From Casp-actino8 sp044358015 (lineage in GTDB: Bacteria; Actinomycetota; Acidimicrobiia; Acidimicrobiales; Ilumatobacteraceae), in NCBI GenBank assembly GCA_044358015.1, contig JBIKOO010000003.1, forward strand, positions 45,156 through 109,155: a DNA stretch of 64,000 nucleotides. Reading direction: 5' to 3'. How positions within the stretch are numbered: the stretch's first letter is position 1; each line of letters starts with the position of its first letter. The notes beneath the pieces are model-generated. The model was not told where the DNA came from. It did not search any database and saw nothing but the letters and a program-made list of their open reading frames with translations. The position numbers and the translations under genes were made by a program. This document shows, piece after piece, positions 24,641 to 33,730 of the stretch.

Positions 24641-25579
24641 TCAGACCGCGTCGGCAGAGCGTTGGCCTTCGTGCCAGACGCGCGAGACGCTGGGATGACG
24701 CAGCTTGCCGAGCGCCCGAGCTTCAATCTGACGGACTCGTTCACGAGTGATGCCAAGCTTCTCGCCAATTTCTGAAAGCGTCATCGGATGATCATCGATA
24801 CCAAAGCGAGCACGCAACACTTCTTCTTCGCGTTCTTCCAGGCGACGAAGCTGTTCAATCAAAGCCCGCTTTTCAAGAGCGGCGGCGGCGGACTCAAATG
24901 GCGAGATTGCACCTTCGTCAGCAATGAGGTCACCAAGTTCTGAATCGCCGTCGTTATCGAGGGGGGTGGACAACGAGACCAATGGGCGACGGTGCTGATG
25001 AACAAGCGCAACGCGCTCGGCGCTCACGCCCGACAACTCGGCGATCTCTTCCACTGTTGGTTGACGATCAAGTTCGGCAGCAAGCTTTTCAGTGCTCTGA
25101 TCAATGAGCGAATAGACCTCGCGCACATGTGACGGAACACGAATGGTTCGCGACGAATCGGCCAAGGCCCGACCAATCGACTGGCGAATCCACCATGTGG
25201 CATAGGTCGAGAACTTGAAACCCTTTTCGTGGTCAAAACCCTCGACCGCGCGCATCAGGCCAAGGTTGCCCTCTTGAATGAGGTCCAAGAGTCCGAGTCC
25301 GGCACCTTCATAGCGGCGAGCCACGCTGACGACTAAACGCAGATTGCATTGAATGAATTGGGCCCTGGCATCATCTCCGGCGTGGAGCGTGCGCATGAGT
25401 TCAGTGCGCTCGCGTCCCTTAGGTGCGGGATCAAAATCAAGGCGTTCTTGGGCGAAACGTGAGGCCAAAATGAGCGCAGCGAGACGACGTTCATCATCAG
25501 CGGTGAGCAACGGGTAGGTCCCGATGTCATCTAGATATTGTCGAAGAAGTTCGCTTTCAGCGTCACCAGGGCGGGTTGC
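24641..25579 (-). CDS. RNA polymerase sigma factor, sigma-70 family (group 2-like)
   Basis: A 312-aa sigma factor with region 1.2 (SELLRQYLDDIGTYPLLTAD), region 2 (NLRLVVSVARRYEGAGLGLL, LIQEGNLGLMRAVEGFDHEK, FSTYATWWIRQSIGRAL), region 3 and region 4 (REEEVLRARFGIDDHPMTLS, GITRERVRQIEARALGKLR). Region 1.1 is missing, so it resembles SigB/HrdB-type alternative or short primary factors. GTG 25579 is favoured over ATG 25615 because TACGGT lies seven bases upstream (leaderless-type). The gene is convergent with the phosphatase gene, 19 bases away. Confidence 0.94.
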   Translation of the reverse strand, partial: ATRPGDAESELLRQYLDDIGTYPLLTADDERRLAALILASRFAQERLDFDPAPKGRERTELMRTLHAGDDARAQFIQCNLRLVVSVARRYEGAGLGLLDLIQEGNLGLMRAVEGFDHEKGFKFSTYATWWIRQSIGRALADSSRTIRVPSHVREVYSLIDQSTEKLAAELDRQPTVEEIAELSGVSAERVALVHQHRRPLVSLSTPLDNDGDSELGDLIADEGAISPFESAAAALEKRALIEQLRRLEEREEEVLRARFGIDDHPMTLSEIGEKLGITRERVRQIEARALGKLRHPSVSRVWHEGQRSADAV

Positions 25580-25678
25580 CACGAGAAAAACCGTAGTAGC
25601 GCGAGTCGCACACATCGTGGATACTCACAAACTCGGTTCTGAAACAGTCTGGTCACGGTAGAATGCAGTGTCCCGAAA

Positions 25679-25752
25679 GGGCGCTTAGCTCAGTTGGTTA
25701 GAGCTCCTCGCTTACACCGAGGAGGTCGGGGGTTCGAGTCCCTCAGCGCCCA
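25679..25752 (+). tRNA. tRNA-Val(TAC)
   Basis: Acceptor GGGCGCT/AGCGCCC, anticodon stem CCTCG/CGAGG with loop CTTACAC (TAC), T-arm GGGTTCGAGTCCC. Discriminator A. A TAGAAT hexamer lies about 17 bases before the gene and is a likely -10 element. Confidence 0.96.
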
Positions 25753-25756
25753 CTAC

Positions 25757-27442
25757 TCAATCATCGTCGATGATTGCTTGTACCGACGACCGATAACGTT
25801 TGGCGTTGCCAACACTTGGGTGTGCAAGTCCGGTGGGGCCTGCTGCAAAAGCTTGTAAAACATTCGTGGTTACTCCACGAACAAATGTTGAGACTTTTTC
25901 GTCGCCCCATTCAGCGATGTCTAGAGCATTGATCCATCCGATAGTGCCAGTTGCAAAAACACCAGCGCCGCTGTCGGCTGAGTAATACGTCATCGCATGG
26001 TTGTAGCGCGAACCTTTGTATATCACCGGAGAACTGGCGAGCACCTCAAGATTTGATGGCTCGCTGCTTGATGGGCCAAGTCCGTCGGCTTCAATCGCCA
26101 CAAGCTTTTTCATGGTTCGACCTCTGGAAAGGTCAACATCATTGAAAACCCAGTTGTCAGTATTGACGAGTTTCATTGATGCAGTGATGCCGGCTGCAAA
26201 GTACTGAACGCCGATGAGAGCTGATTCGGGTTGATTGAGTGGGGCATTTCGCCATTGCACCGTGGCCTGTTGAGGGTCCTCAGCCGTCATCGGGTCGGAA
26301 TCGGCAGTGCGGTAGTTCACGAGTTGTCGACACGGCGCACTTTCGCTGTTTGGTTCAAGGCGAATGTGGCGATACACCGCGTTAGCGCCAAAGAATGCAA
26401 GATTGATCCCGGCATCACGAGCGCGTTCAAGCGTTGCTCGCATTGGAGTTGAGTAGTACTCATCGTGACCCGTTGTGAGGAGTGCGGTGCGATTGAGTAA
26501 GACGGGATTAAGCGAACCATCGCCATCAAGTGCACTCGTGTGAAGATCGATATCAGTGACGTACGCAGTGTCAATACCCAACTCCTCAATCAAACTGATG
26601 AGGGGCAATTCGTGGGTTAAGAAATCTGCTGAGCCCCAGTTGTACGCCGACGCGTATGGTCGATCAAATGAGACCACCAGCGACCGATCAAAACGGCTTC
26701 CTGGTCCAAAGTTTTCGTACAGGCTGCGACCACCCCAAGGGTTATATGCCTGCCAAGTGGTGACTGCCGAGACGACAACGAGTGTTGCCGCACAGTCATC
26801 GCGGCGAACTGTCAAAGGTATGTAGTGCGCCCCACCCTCTGAAGAATTCAATTTCAGCAGATATGAGCCTGGCGGCCAGCTGTCATCAATAGTGATTGAG
26901 GTTGATGGTGACCACTGAGCAGTATGCATTCGCGTTTCACGGTCAAATGATGGTTCAGCAAACTGCCACGGTTGGTCGAAAGTTTCGGAGGTCCATATCA
27001 AGCGCGCATTAAGTCCACCGTAGTAACCCATGCGGTATGCCTCAAGATGCCATTGAGGTGACCCAGTATTGACATAGAGGTTGACCACCTGCCCCGACTG
27101 AGCACTGGTGGTGTCAGCATACCCTTCAATAAATCCCGTCATATTCAGACGCTTCGTGGGTTCGATGTCTACGTCGATGCGCCAACTGTCGGTGCCGGCC
27201 TGGGCGTTTTCAATCGCTAACCAACCCGGCTGCGAGTACGGAATGGGCGGAGCAATTGAAGTGCTTGTCGGCATTTCAACTTCACTTGGCATTGTTGACT
27301 GAGTCGATGTTGGAAGGGGACTCGATGTTTCGGAACTTGTGGTTGGTTGCTCGTCACTCGTTGTTTTTGAGCAGGCTGCAACGAAGGATGAAGCACCGAG
27401 GGCCAGAAAGAGTCGACGAGAAATATCCGATCGAGGAAACAT
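25757..27442 (-). CDS. Exported lipoprotein with N,N-dimethylformamidase beta-subunit-like domain
   Basis: Predicted extracytoplasmic protein of 561 aa. The N-terminus SRRLFLALGASSFVAAC has a twin-arginine and a lipobox Cys. A Ser/Thr/Pro-rich linker (about 28-65) is followed by a large domain like the N,N-dimethylformamidase large subunit: GYYGGLNARLIW, SVVVVSAVTTWQAYNPWGG-type segment, LLTTGHDEYYSTPMRATLER and FFGANAVYRHIRLE. Enzymatic activity is not certain. It ends four bases after tRNA-Val on the opposite strand. Upstream is a Gfo/Idh/MocA oxidoreductase gene on the same strand. Confidence 0.88.
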   Translation of the reverse strand: MFPRSDISRRLFLALGASSFVAACSKTTSDEQPTTSSETSSPLPTSTQSTMPSEVEMPTSTSIAPPIPYSQPGWLAIENAQAGTDSWRIDVDIEPTKRLNMTGFIEGYADTTSAQSGQVVNLYVNTGSPQWHLEAYRMGYYGGLNARLIWTSETFDQPWQFAEPSFDRETRMHTAQWSPSTSITIDDSWPPGSYLLKLNSSEGGAHYIPLTVRRDDCAATLVVVSAVTTWQAYNPWGGRSLYENFGPGSRFDRSLVVSFDRPYASAYNWGSADFLTHELPLISLIEELGIDTAYVTDIDLHTSALDGDGSLNPVLLNRTALLTTGHDEYYSTPMRATLERARDAGINLAFFGANAVYRHIRLEPNSESAPCRQLVNYRTADSDPMTAEDPQQATVQWRNAPLNQPESALIGVQYFAAGITASMKLVNTDNWVFNDVDLSRGRTMKKLVAIEADGLGPSSSEPSNLEVLASSPVIYKGSRYNHAMTYYSADSGAGVFATGTIGWINALDIAEWGDEKVSTFVRGVTTNVLQAFAAGPTGLAHPSVGNAKRYRSSVQAIIDDD

Positions 27443-27449
27443 TCCTGAG

Positions 27450-28475
27450 TTACGGGCCTTTCCAGAGTTGTAGGGGACTCACGAATCGATCACAGCCACT
27501 TGGCACCGCAACTGATGAAGAGTTCTGGCGCGCTGAAACATAACCCGCACACACAATTTCCATCATCCAACGTCCAAACGCGACATCCATAAATGGAGTC
27601 GCATGTGTTGACAAGTCATCGGTGAAGGCCTGTAATTGACCGATGTAGCCGAACTGTTGAATGAATGGAATTGGAGCGGTGGCGGCGGGTAACGAAACCT
27701 CTTCGCCGTTGTGCTCAAGAATCAAATTGGGCATGAGTTCGGCCCGAACGACGCCCTGATCGGATGCGACTTGAAAATTCCACTCCGGAGTTTCAGAACC
27801 TTGCCACGATGAAACCACAGTCGCAGTCAGGCCGTTAGCAAAAGTGAGTTCAAGTTCGGCATGAGTATCGGTAGTTTCGCCCTCGAGTTGTGCGGAAACG
27901 GAGACCACCTCGCCAGCACCTATTGCGCGGCCGACGAGAACTGCAACCGCAATCGGATGTACGCCTAGATCAAAGAGTGCACCGCCGCCCCATTCAGCAG
28001 TTGTGAAGTCGCCCCAAGCGGGAAGTGACTGCACTGTGCGAAGTGACATATGCGTGATTGGACCAATGGTGACTACACGTTTGATGAACGCATGAACGAT
28101 TGGCGCGTATGCCAAATTTTCGGCATACAGAATCTTTTGCCCATTTTGCTCGGCGTGCGACACAAGTCGATCGGCCTCGTTCAGGGTGTAGGCAAGGGGT
28201 TTTTCAATAATGACGGCGGCGCCTCGTTGCAGTGAATACACCGCGTGGTCAAAATGTTGTGCTGGTGGTGTCGCGACGACAACAATGTCGGCGCCACTGG
28301 GAAGCTGCGAATACTCCACCGACTTTGCGTTCAGTTGGTTGGCCCGCTCGGTACTTTTCTCTTGGCTTCGCGACGCCACTGCGATGACTGGTAATCCCAA
28401 AAACTGTGCAGCCATAGCGTGAGCGCCAGAAATCATTCCTGCTCCACACAGTGCTATTGACTTGGCTGCAGTCAC
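27450..28475 (-). CDS. Gfo/Idh/MocA family NAD(P)-dependent oxidoreductase
   Basis: Sugar or inositol dehydrogenase-like protein of 341 aa. The Rossmann fold begins ALCGAGMISGAHAMAAQFLG (GxGxxG variant). The EKPLAYTLNEADRLV box with the conserved Glu-Lys-Pro and GGGALFDLGVHPI, with a His in the usual catalytic region, follow. The C-terminal part is the GFO_IDH_MocA_C domain. Substrate is not predictable. It lies 7 bases from the dimethylformamidase-like gene downstream and 15 bases from the LLM gene upstream, so the three may form one transcription unit. Confidence 0.92.
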   Translation of the reverse strand: MTAAKSIALCGAGMISGAHAMAAQFLGLPVIAVASRSQEKSTERANQLNAKSVEYSQLPSGADIVVVATPPAQHFDHAVYSLQRGAAVIIEKPLAYTLNEADRLVSHAEQNGQKILYAENLAYAPIVHAFIKRVVTIGPITHMSLRTVQSLPAWGDFTTAEWGGGALFDLGVHPIAVAVLVGRAIGAGEVVSVSAQLEGETTDTHAELELTFANGLTATVVSSWQGSETPEWNFQVASDQGVVRAELMPNLILEHNGEEVSLPAATAPIPFIQQFGYIGQLQAFTDDLSTHATPFMDVAFGRWMMEIVCAGYVSARQNSSSVAVPSGCDRFVSPLQLWKGP

Positions 28476-28490
28476 AAAAGTTTTCCTGTC

Positions 28491-29447
28491 TTACTTGCCA
28501 TTGAGAGCAGCGACAACTGGGGCGAATGAATCAACATCGTCGGCGCCAACAATGACGTACGAAAAGCCCCAACGTTCGCGTCGCTCGAGGAGGTCTTCGA
28601 TAAGTTTGCTCGTTGGACCAACAAGCGCGAAAGGCGACTGTTCAACCATTTGCTGTTCAACACCAAGCATTGATGCGATTCCTGAAGCTGCTTGCTTTGC
28701 GTCATCGGTAATGTTCACCAAGAAGGCCCGCACATTGAGTTCAATATCGTTGAAACGTGCCCCCGCAGCCTCGCGGACAATGGCAACTTTCTCGTCGACA
28801 ACTTCGGCGGTCATGGTGCTGAAAGTATGTTGCCCGACAACTCCCGCCGACATGGTGGCGTTGATTCCGACAATGTCTGCTTCGCGTGCGGCAATTGACA
28901 ACACGCGCTTACCTCCACCACCAATCAAAATCGGGGGACAAGGCCCCTGAATGGGCTTGGGGGTGCCGTTGTAGTTGGTGATTGTGTAATGGTCGCCAGA
29001 AAATGAAAACGGGCCTTCAGCCATCGCTCCCTTGATGACCTTGAGTCCTTCAACAAAACGATCAATTCGAACTTTGGCCGAGTCGTACGGGATGCCCATC
29101 TGTTCGTAGTCGCTGATCATCCAGCCCGCGCCGATGCCGAGTTCGAGGCGCCCGTCAGAAAGTACGTCCATCGTGGCTAGTTCTTTGGCGAGCACAGCGG
29201 GGTGTTTGTAGTCGTTGTCCCACACCAATGCTCCAACGCGCAGGGTGGTCGTGACGTTGGCTGCAGTCATGAGGGCCGGAACTGGTGCTAATTGATCATC
29301 GAAATGGTCGGGCATGGTGAGGCATGAATAGCCGTTGCCTTCACTTCGTCGAGCCAGGTCGACCCACAGGTCGCGGGTGTTGGCTTTGGATGCTTGGATA
29401 CCGAATCGAAAGGGTCGATGGTCAGAAGTAGAGGCAGAAGATGACAT
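28491..29447 (-). CDS. LLM class F420-dependent oxidoreductase
   Basis: Luciferase-like monooxygenase-fold protein of 318 aa. The family pattern SYSCLTMPDHF-like (GYSCLTMPDHFDDQLAP), TLRVGALVWDNDYKHPAVLA, ELATMDVLSDGRLELGIGAG and GPCPPILIGGGGKRVL is present, close to the F420-dependent subgroup common in actinobacteria. The cofactor is inferred from the subgroup. ATG 29447 starts a short Ser-rich segment before the barrel. Divergent from the penicillin-binding protein gene. Confidence 0.92.
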   Translation of the reverse strand: MSSSASTSDHRPFRFGIQASKANTRDLWVDLARRSEGNGYSCLTMPDHFDDQLAPVPALMTAANVTTTLRVGALVWDNDYKHPAVLAKELATMDVLSDGRLELGIGAGWMISDYEQMGIPYDSAKVRIDRFVEGLKVIKGAMAEGPFSFSGDHYTITNYNGTPKPIQGPCPPILIGGGGKRVLSIAAREADIVGINATMSAGVVGQHTFSTMTAEVVDEKVAIVREAAGARFNDIELNVRAFLVNITDDAKQAASGIASMLGVEQQMVEQSPFALVGPTSKLIEDLLERRERWGFSYVIVGADDVDSFAPVVAALNGK

Positions 29448-29520
29448 GAATCAAACGGTAGTGCGTCGGGGGTGACACTGCTCAGCCCGAACCGAGAACT
29501 ACCGTAGAAGTGTTGTGCGA

Positions 29521-31803
29521 ATGATCACCTGGTGGATGCGGTTGTGCATCGTCGTTGTGGCGGGAGCACTTGTTTTAACGGCGGCGGTTGTCGGTGTTGC
29601 TCCACGTATCTGGAAAGTTGCCAACGCGCATGTGGAAACCCCAGTGGAACTTCCCGCTTGGGAGGGAATCGCCAAGCGGACGTATGTCTATGACCGAGCG
29701 GGTAATGAGATTGCCGCCTATGAGTTGGAAAATAGTCAGCCAGTACTTTTTGGGCAGATTCCGCAACCGGTGATTCAGGCTGTTCTGGCGGTTGAAGATC
29801 GAGAGTTCTATAACCACAACGGGGTCAATATTCGAGGATTGTTTCGCGCCACGCTTTCCAACTTCGAAGGCGGAGCGCGTCAAGGTGCATCAACGATTAC
29901 GCAACAAGTTGTCAAAGTTGAATTTCTCGGTGGTCTCGAACGCGATGGCCGCTACAAGTTGTTGCAGATCATCTATGCGTTACGTCTTGAAAAAGAACGA
30001 ACCAAAGATGAAATTCTTGAGCGTTATCTCAACACGATCTACTTCGGTAATAACACTTACGGGATACAGGCTGCTTCGGAGGTGTACTTCGGTAAGAAAG
30101 TTGAGGACCTCACACTTGTCGAAGGAGCGTTTTTGGCAGGTCTCATTCAGGCGCCGAGTAGTTACGACCCCATTCGTCGTCCACAGCAAAGTAGGCGTCG
30201 ATTTAGTGAATCGCTTGATGCGGTCGTTGAAGTCGGGCTGATGGAATCAGTGGAGGCTGAGGCGATCAAGACCTGCCTCGAACCTTCAGATGATCCTGAT
30301 GTGGTTGCGCAGTGTGTCGGAAGTTGGCAGATCCCTGAAGTAGTCAAGACCATTGCGGAAAAGAAGATTACGCGTACGCATTTCAGCGAAGAAGTGAAGT
30401 CCTACCTGCTGAATAAAAGCAATCTCTTAGGGGAGACCTATCAAGAGCGTTACAACAAGCTTTTCCGTGGTGGTTTGAGTATTTACACAACTCTTGATCC
30501 GGTCGCGCAAGGTGCCGCCGAGAATGCGCGGGCGACGCAACTGCCTGTGAATACTGCTGGTATTGAAACCGCGATCTTGACGCTTGACAGCAAGACCGGA
30601 GCCGTTCGGGCGATGGTTGGCGGCAAACCTTTCGCGGCGGGTCGCAACGAGGTCAACATGGCTTTAGCGCCGCGCCAAACTGGTTCGAGTATCAAGATGT
30701 TTATTTTGGCGGCAGCCATTCAAGCGGGCGTACAAAACGATGATCAACTTGATGGCACCTTGCCATGTACGTTGCCCAACCCTGATGACCCCGAGAATCC
30801 GTTTGTTGTTGAACAAGGCGTCAGTCGGCCGCTCGGTCCAGTTGATGAGATGACGTGGTACTCAATCAACTGCGCGTTCGGCCGACTTTCACAAATAGTT
30901 GGGCTTGATCGGGTCGTTGACACGACTTACCGCATGGCGCGCAACTTGTATTTGTACCCCGAACGCAATCCGGCCGAACGTGAGCCGTTGCGTCCGTACG
31001 GTTCATTCGCTACTGGTGCAAATGAAATGAGTCCACTCGATATGGCCTCAGGTGCTCAAACTTTGGCCAACAATGGCGTGCACATGGAGCCCTATTACAT
31101 CGAGAGTATTTCGGGTCCAGACGGCTCAGTGCTCTACCAGCATCAAGATGACGGCGTTGCAGTGTTGAGTCCCGAGGCTGCCGCGAAAACGACGAGCATA
31201 ATGACTGGTGTGCTGGTGTCGGGTACGGCGCGTCGCAGTGCCCTTGAAGGCCGAGCCGCTGCTGCAAAAACCGGAACCCAGGACAACAACACCAACTCAT
31301 GGATGGTGGGCTATACACCCGAGTTAGTCACAGCGGTGTGGGTCGGACATCCTGATCTGTATTTGCCCATGGTCAACATTCCCGAATTTCTTGCAGTCGG
31401 AGTTGACAATGTCGTGGGCGGAACCTTCCCGTCGCGAATTTGGAAAGCCACGATGGACGCAGCGCTCGCCGGTCAGCCAGCGACCTTCTTCGCGACACCT
31501 CCCGTTAATGCCAGGCCTTCAATGCGGCTGTACCTACCAGGAACTGATTGTTTGACGGCTGTGACGGCACCGCCAACGGCAACCTCGATTCCGGCCGAAA
31601 CAGTTCCGGTCGACCCCACTGCGACCACAGTGCCCACGACCACTACGACGAGCACCACCACTTCAACCACAACCACGACGTTGGTCCCACCGTTGCCGGG
31701 GGTCATCACTGACCTCAACACGACCGTGCCACGCGGGGTGGTTGACCCCTTGTGGCCCGTCCCAACCATTGATCCGACGCTTTACACAGTGGGAAGTTGC
31801 TAG
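29521..31803 (+). CDS. Class A penicillin-binding protein (transglycosylase/transpeptidase)
   Basis: Bifunctional peptidoglycan synthase of about 760 aa. An N-terminal membrane helix is followed by the GT51 glycosyltransferase domain (AVEDREFYNHNG near residue 91, GASTITQQVVK, RKEERTKDEILE-like LEKERTKDEILERYLN). The transpeptidase domain shows SxxK in GSSIKMF near 389, SIN in YSINCAFG, and KTG in AAKTGTQDNN near 582. The C-terminus has a Thr-rich stretch (TTTTTSTTTSTTTTT). GTG 29515 would add two residues. Followed after 23 bases by the zinc-ribbon coiled-coil gene. Confidence 0.95.
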   Translation: MITWWMRLCIVVVAGALVLTAAVVGVAPRIWKVANAHVETPVELPAWEGIAKRTYVYDRAGNEIAAYELENSQPVLFGQIPQPVIQAVLAVEDREFYNHNGVNIRGLFRATLSNFEGGARQGASTITQQVVKVEFLGGLERDGRYKLLQIIYALRLEKERTKDEILERYLNTIYFGNNTYGIQAASEVYFGKKVEDLTLVEGAFLAGLIQAPSSYDPIRRPQQSRRRFSESLDAVVEVGLMESVEAEAIKTCLEPSDDPDVVAQCVGSWQIPEVVKTIAEKKITRTHFSEEVKSYLLNKSNLLGETYQERYNKLFRGGLSIYTTLDPVAQGAAENARATQLPVNTAGIETAILTLDSKTGAVRAMVGGKPFAAGRNEVNMALAPRQTGSSIKMFILAAAIQAGVQNDDQLDGTLPCTLPNPDDPENPFVVEQGVSRPLGPVDEMTWYSINCAFGRLSQIVGLDRVVDTTYRMARNLYLYPERNPAEREPLRPYGSFATGANEMSPLDMASGAQTLANNGVHMEPYYIESISGPDGSVLYQHQDDGVAVLSPEAAAKTTSIMTGVLVSGTARRSALEGRAAAAKTGTQDNNTNSWMVGYTPELVTAVWVGHPDLYLPMVNIPEFLAVGVDNVVGGTFPSRIWKATMDAALAGQPATFFATPPVNARPSMRLYLPGTDCLTAVTAPPTATSIPAETVPVDPTATTVPTTTTTSTTTSTTTTTLVPPLPGVITDLNTTVPRGVVDPLWPVPTIDPTLYTVGSC

Positions 31804-31826
31804 CCCGAGGGCATACAGTCATCACT

Positions 31827-32531
31827 ATGGATGTTAAAGCGCTGTACGAACTGCAAAAGGTAGATACGGCAATCGAGCAAGCCAAGGTTGCTCTTGAGAA
31901 ACTGCCCGAGCGCACTCATCATGCTCAGGCGCTTGCTGATTTGGCTCACGTCCGATCAACCCGTGACAATTTGCGTCGCGAACAGTCAACGATGGAAGCC
32001 GAACTCGCATCAATCGAAACGAAATCAGCCGAGATTGATACTCATCGCGCCAAACTTGAGCGCCAAATGAAAACCATCATTGCTCCACGTGAAGCCGAAG
32101 CATTGCAACACGAAATGCAAACTCTTGCTGCCGCTCGCAACGAACTTGATGACCGCGGATTGCTCTTGCTCGAATCAAGTGCGTCGGCAGATGAAGATCT
32201 TCGTCAGTTGGTGGACACTGAAAGCCGAGCAATTGAGGTTGAATCCACGACGAAACATGCGCAAGATGTGGCAGTTGCCTTGAAGAACGAAGAAATGACT
32301 GCTTTGCAAACGCGTCGCGATGAAGCCGCCGCGCCGATCGCGGCTGCTGATATTGCGACCTACGACCGACTACGGGCCTCATATAAAGGAATCGCGGTCG
32401 CCATCATTCAACATGGTGTGTGCGGAGGATGTCATATGGATATCTCGGTATCAGAGCTTGACATCATGAAGCGTTTGCCAGCCGACCAAGTCGCTGAGTG
32501 TCCAAACTGCAATCGGTTGCTCGTGCGATAA
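31827..32531 (+). CDS. Coiled-coil protein with C4-type zinc ribbon
   Basis: Protein of 234 aa. Most is alpha-helical coiled coil (about residues 10-180, many Glu/Ala/Lys heptads). The C-terminus carries CGGCHMDISVSELD and CPNCNRLLVR, two CxxC pairs forming a zinc ribbon. This is the actinobacterial CT398/HisRS-like nucleic acid-binding zf family. ATG 31827 is preferred because the upstream codons overlap the PBP gene. Possible nucleic acid binding is a family-level guess. The next gene starts three bases after the stop. Confidence 0.88.
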   Translation: MDVKALYELQKVDTAIEQAKVALEKLPERTHHAQALADLAHVRSTRDNLRREQSTMEAELASIETKSAEIDTHRAKLERQMKTIIAPREAEALQHEMQTLAAARNELDDRGLLLLESSASADEDLRQLVDTESRAIEVESTTKHAQDVAVALKNEEMTALQTRRDEAAAPIAAADIATYDRLRASYKGIAVAIIQHGVCGGCHMDISVSELDIMKRLPADQVAECPNCNRLLVR

Positions 32532-32533
32532 CA

Positions 32534-33007
32534 ATGTTTTTTTGGTTTATCGGTACTGCAGTTCTGTCAGTTTGGTTCGTCTTTCGAGATCCAGCATTTG
32601 ACCATCGCACTTTGGTGATCGGTGCATTATTGCCCGACATCATTGACGGAATATGGGGTGGAGCACGGGCCTTTCACTCGGTCGCTGCCAGCGTGGCAGT
32701 TCTGGTTGTAGTGATGTTGTCCACGATCGGTCGCCGACCGATTCGTAAACGTCTCTTGGCCATTCCGATTGGAATGTTTCTGCATCTGATTTATGACGGT
32801 GCATTCAATAACACCAAAGTTTTTTGGTGGCCGTTTAGTGGTTTGTCATTTGCAGGTGACCGCCTGCCAGTTGTTGACCGCGGAATGCTCAATGTCGCAT
32901 TTGAAATCGCCGGCTTATTGATGTGCGCTTTTGCTTGGAAGAAATTTCATTTAAGCGAACCAGCGCGCCGCAAAAGTTTTATGAAGTCAGGAACGCTGTC
33001 CGAATGA
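32534..33007 (+). CDS. Membrane protein, putative metal-dependent hydrolase-like
   Basis: Protein of 157 aa with four or five hydrophobic helices. DHRTLVIGALLPDIIDG near the N-terminus contains the Asp residues seen in the YdjM/DUF457 inner-membrane metal-dependent hydrolase group, and HLIYDGAFN lies later. Start ATG 32534 follows the previous gene's stop closely. Its last four bases (ATGA) overlap the phosphatase gene. The family assignment is tentative; activity is unknown. Confidence 0.7.
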   Translation: MFFWFIGTAVLSVWFVFRDPAFDHRTLVIGALLPDIIDGIWGGARAFHSVAASVAVLVVVMLSTIGRRPIRKRLLAIPIGMFLHLIYDGAFNNTKVFWWPFSGLSFAGDRLPVVDRGMLNVAFEIAGLLMCAFAWKKFHLSEPARRKSFMKSGTLSE

Positions 33008-33600
33008 GTGGTTCCATCATCATCGTTCGTCATGGACGAACCGAGTTCAATGCCACTGGTCGCTTGCAAGGGCGAACCGACAACCCGCTTGATGAAGTCG
33101 GCCTTGCGCAAGCGGAAGCAGTTGCGACGTATCTTGCACCCGAACTGTTATCTGACACATTGATTGTGTGCAGTCCGTTATTACGAGCACGTCAAACTGC
33201 AACCGTGATCGCCGAAGGTGTCGGTACGTCGCTAGAGATCGATGAACGATGGATTGAACTTGATTACGGCGCCTATGAAGGTTTGCGTCAATCAGAAGTT
33301 CCGTCCAACGTGTGGCGTGAGTGGAGAAGCGACAGTAATTTCGCAGCCCCTCAGGGCGAATCGTTGAATCAGGTGCAACAACGAGTTGCCGATGCGTGCA
33401 CCGAACTGGCACAACGGCTTGATGGGCGGACGGCGGTGGTGGTGTCGCATGTTTCGCCGATCAAGTCGGCGGTCGCCTGGGCTTTAGGGGTCGATGTGTC
33501 GGTTGGTTGGAAGACGCAGTTGGTGACGGCGTCGATCACGCGACTCGCGATTTCGGCCAATGGCGCGGCATTGACCTCGTTTAACGAAGTTGCCCGGTAG
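33004..33600 (+). CDS. Histidine phosphatase family protein (phosphoglycerate mutase-like)
   Basis: Two-histidine phosphatase of 198 aa: the RHG motif in IIIVRHGRTEFNATGRLQGR, the NPLDEVGLAQAEA segment, SPLLRARQTATV, ELDYGAYEG with the general acid, and the second His in VVVSHVSPIKSAV. It could act as a phosphoglycerate mutase, an alpha-ribazole phosphatase or another phosphatase. Translationally coupled (ATGA) to the preceding membrane protein. Confidence 0.92.
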   Translation: MSGSIIIVRHGRTEFNATGRLQGRTDNPLDEVGLAQAEAVATYLAPELLSDTLIVCSPLLRARQTATVIAEGVGTSLEIDERWIELDYGAYEGLRQSEVPSNVWREWRSDSNFAAPQGESLNQVQQRVADACTELAQRLDGRTAVVVSHVSPIKSAVAWALGVDVSVGWKTQLVTASITRLAISANGAALTSFNEVAR

Positions 33601-33730
33601 CCAGTACTGATATTTCGGCACCGTGACCAAAACTTAGGGTGTCCTCAATGCGACCAATATGTGACCCGTCGGTAACTTTCGCTACGCTTACACAGTCCGC
33701 ACATCACGTGCCTTAACGAGGGGGAATCCC

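Noticed and set aside
24300..25100. Long opposite-strand frames over the phosphatase and sigma factor genes.
   Set aside because: They are antisense shadows of well-recognised genes with conserved motifs on the true strand.
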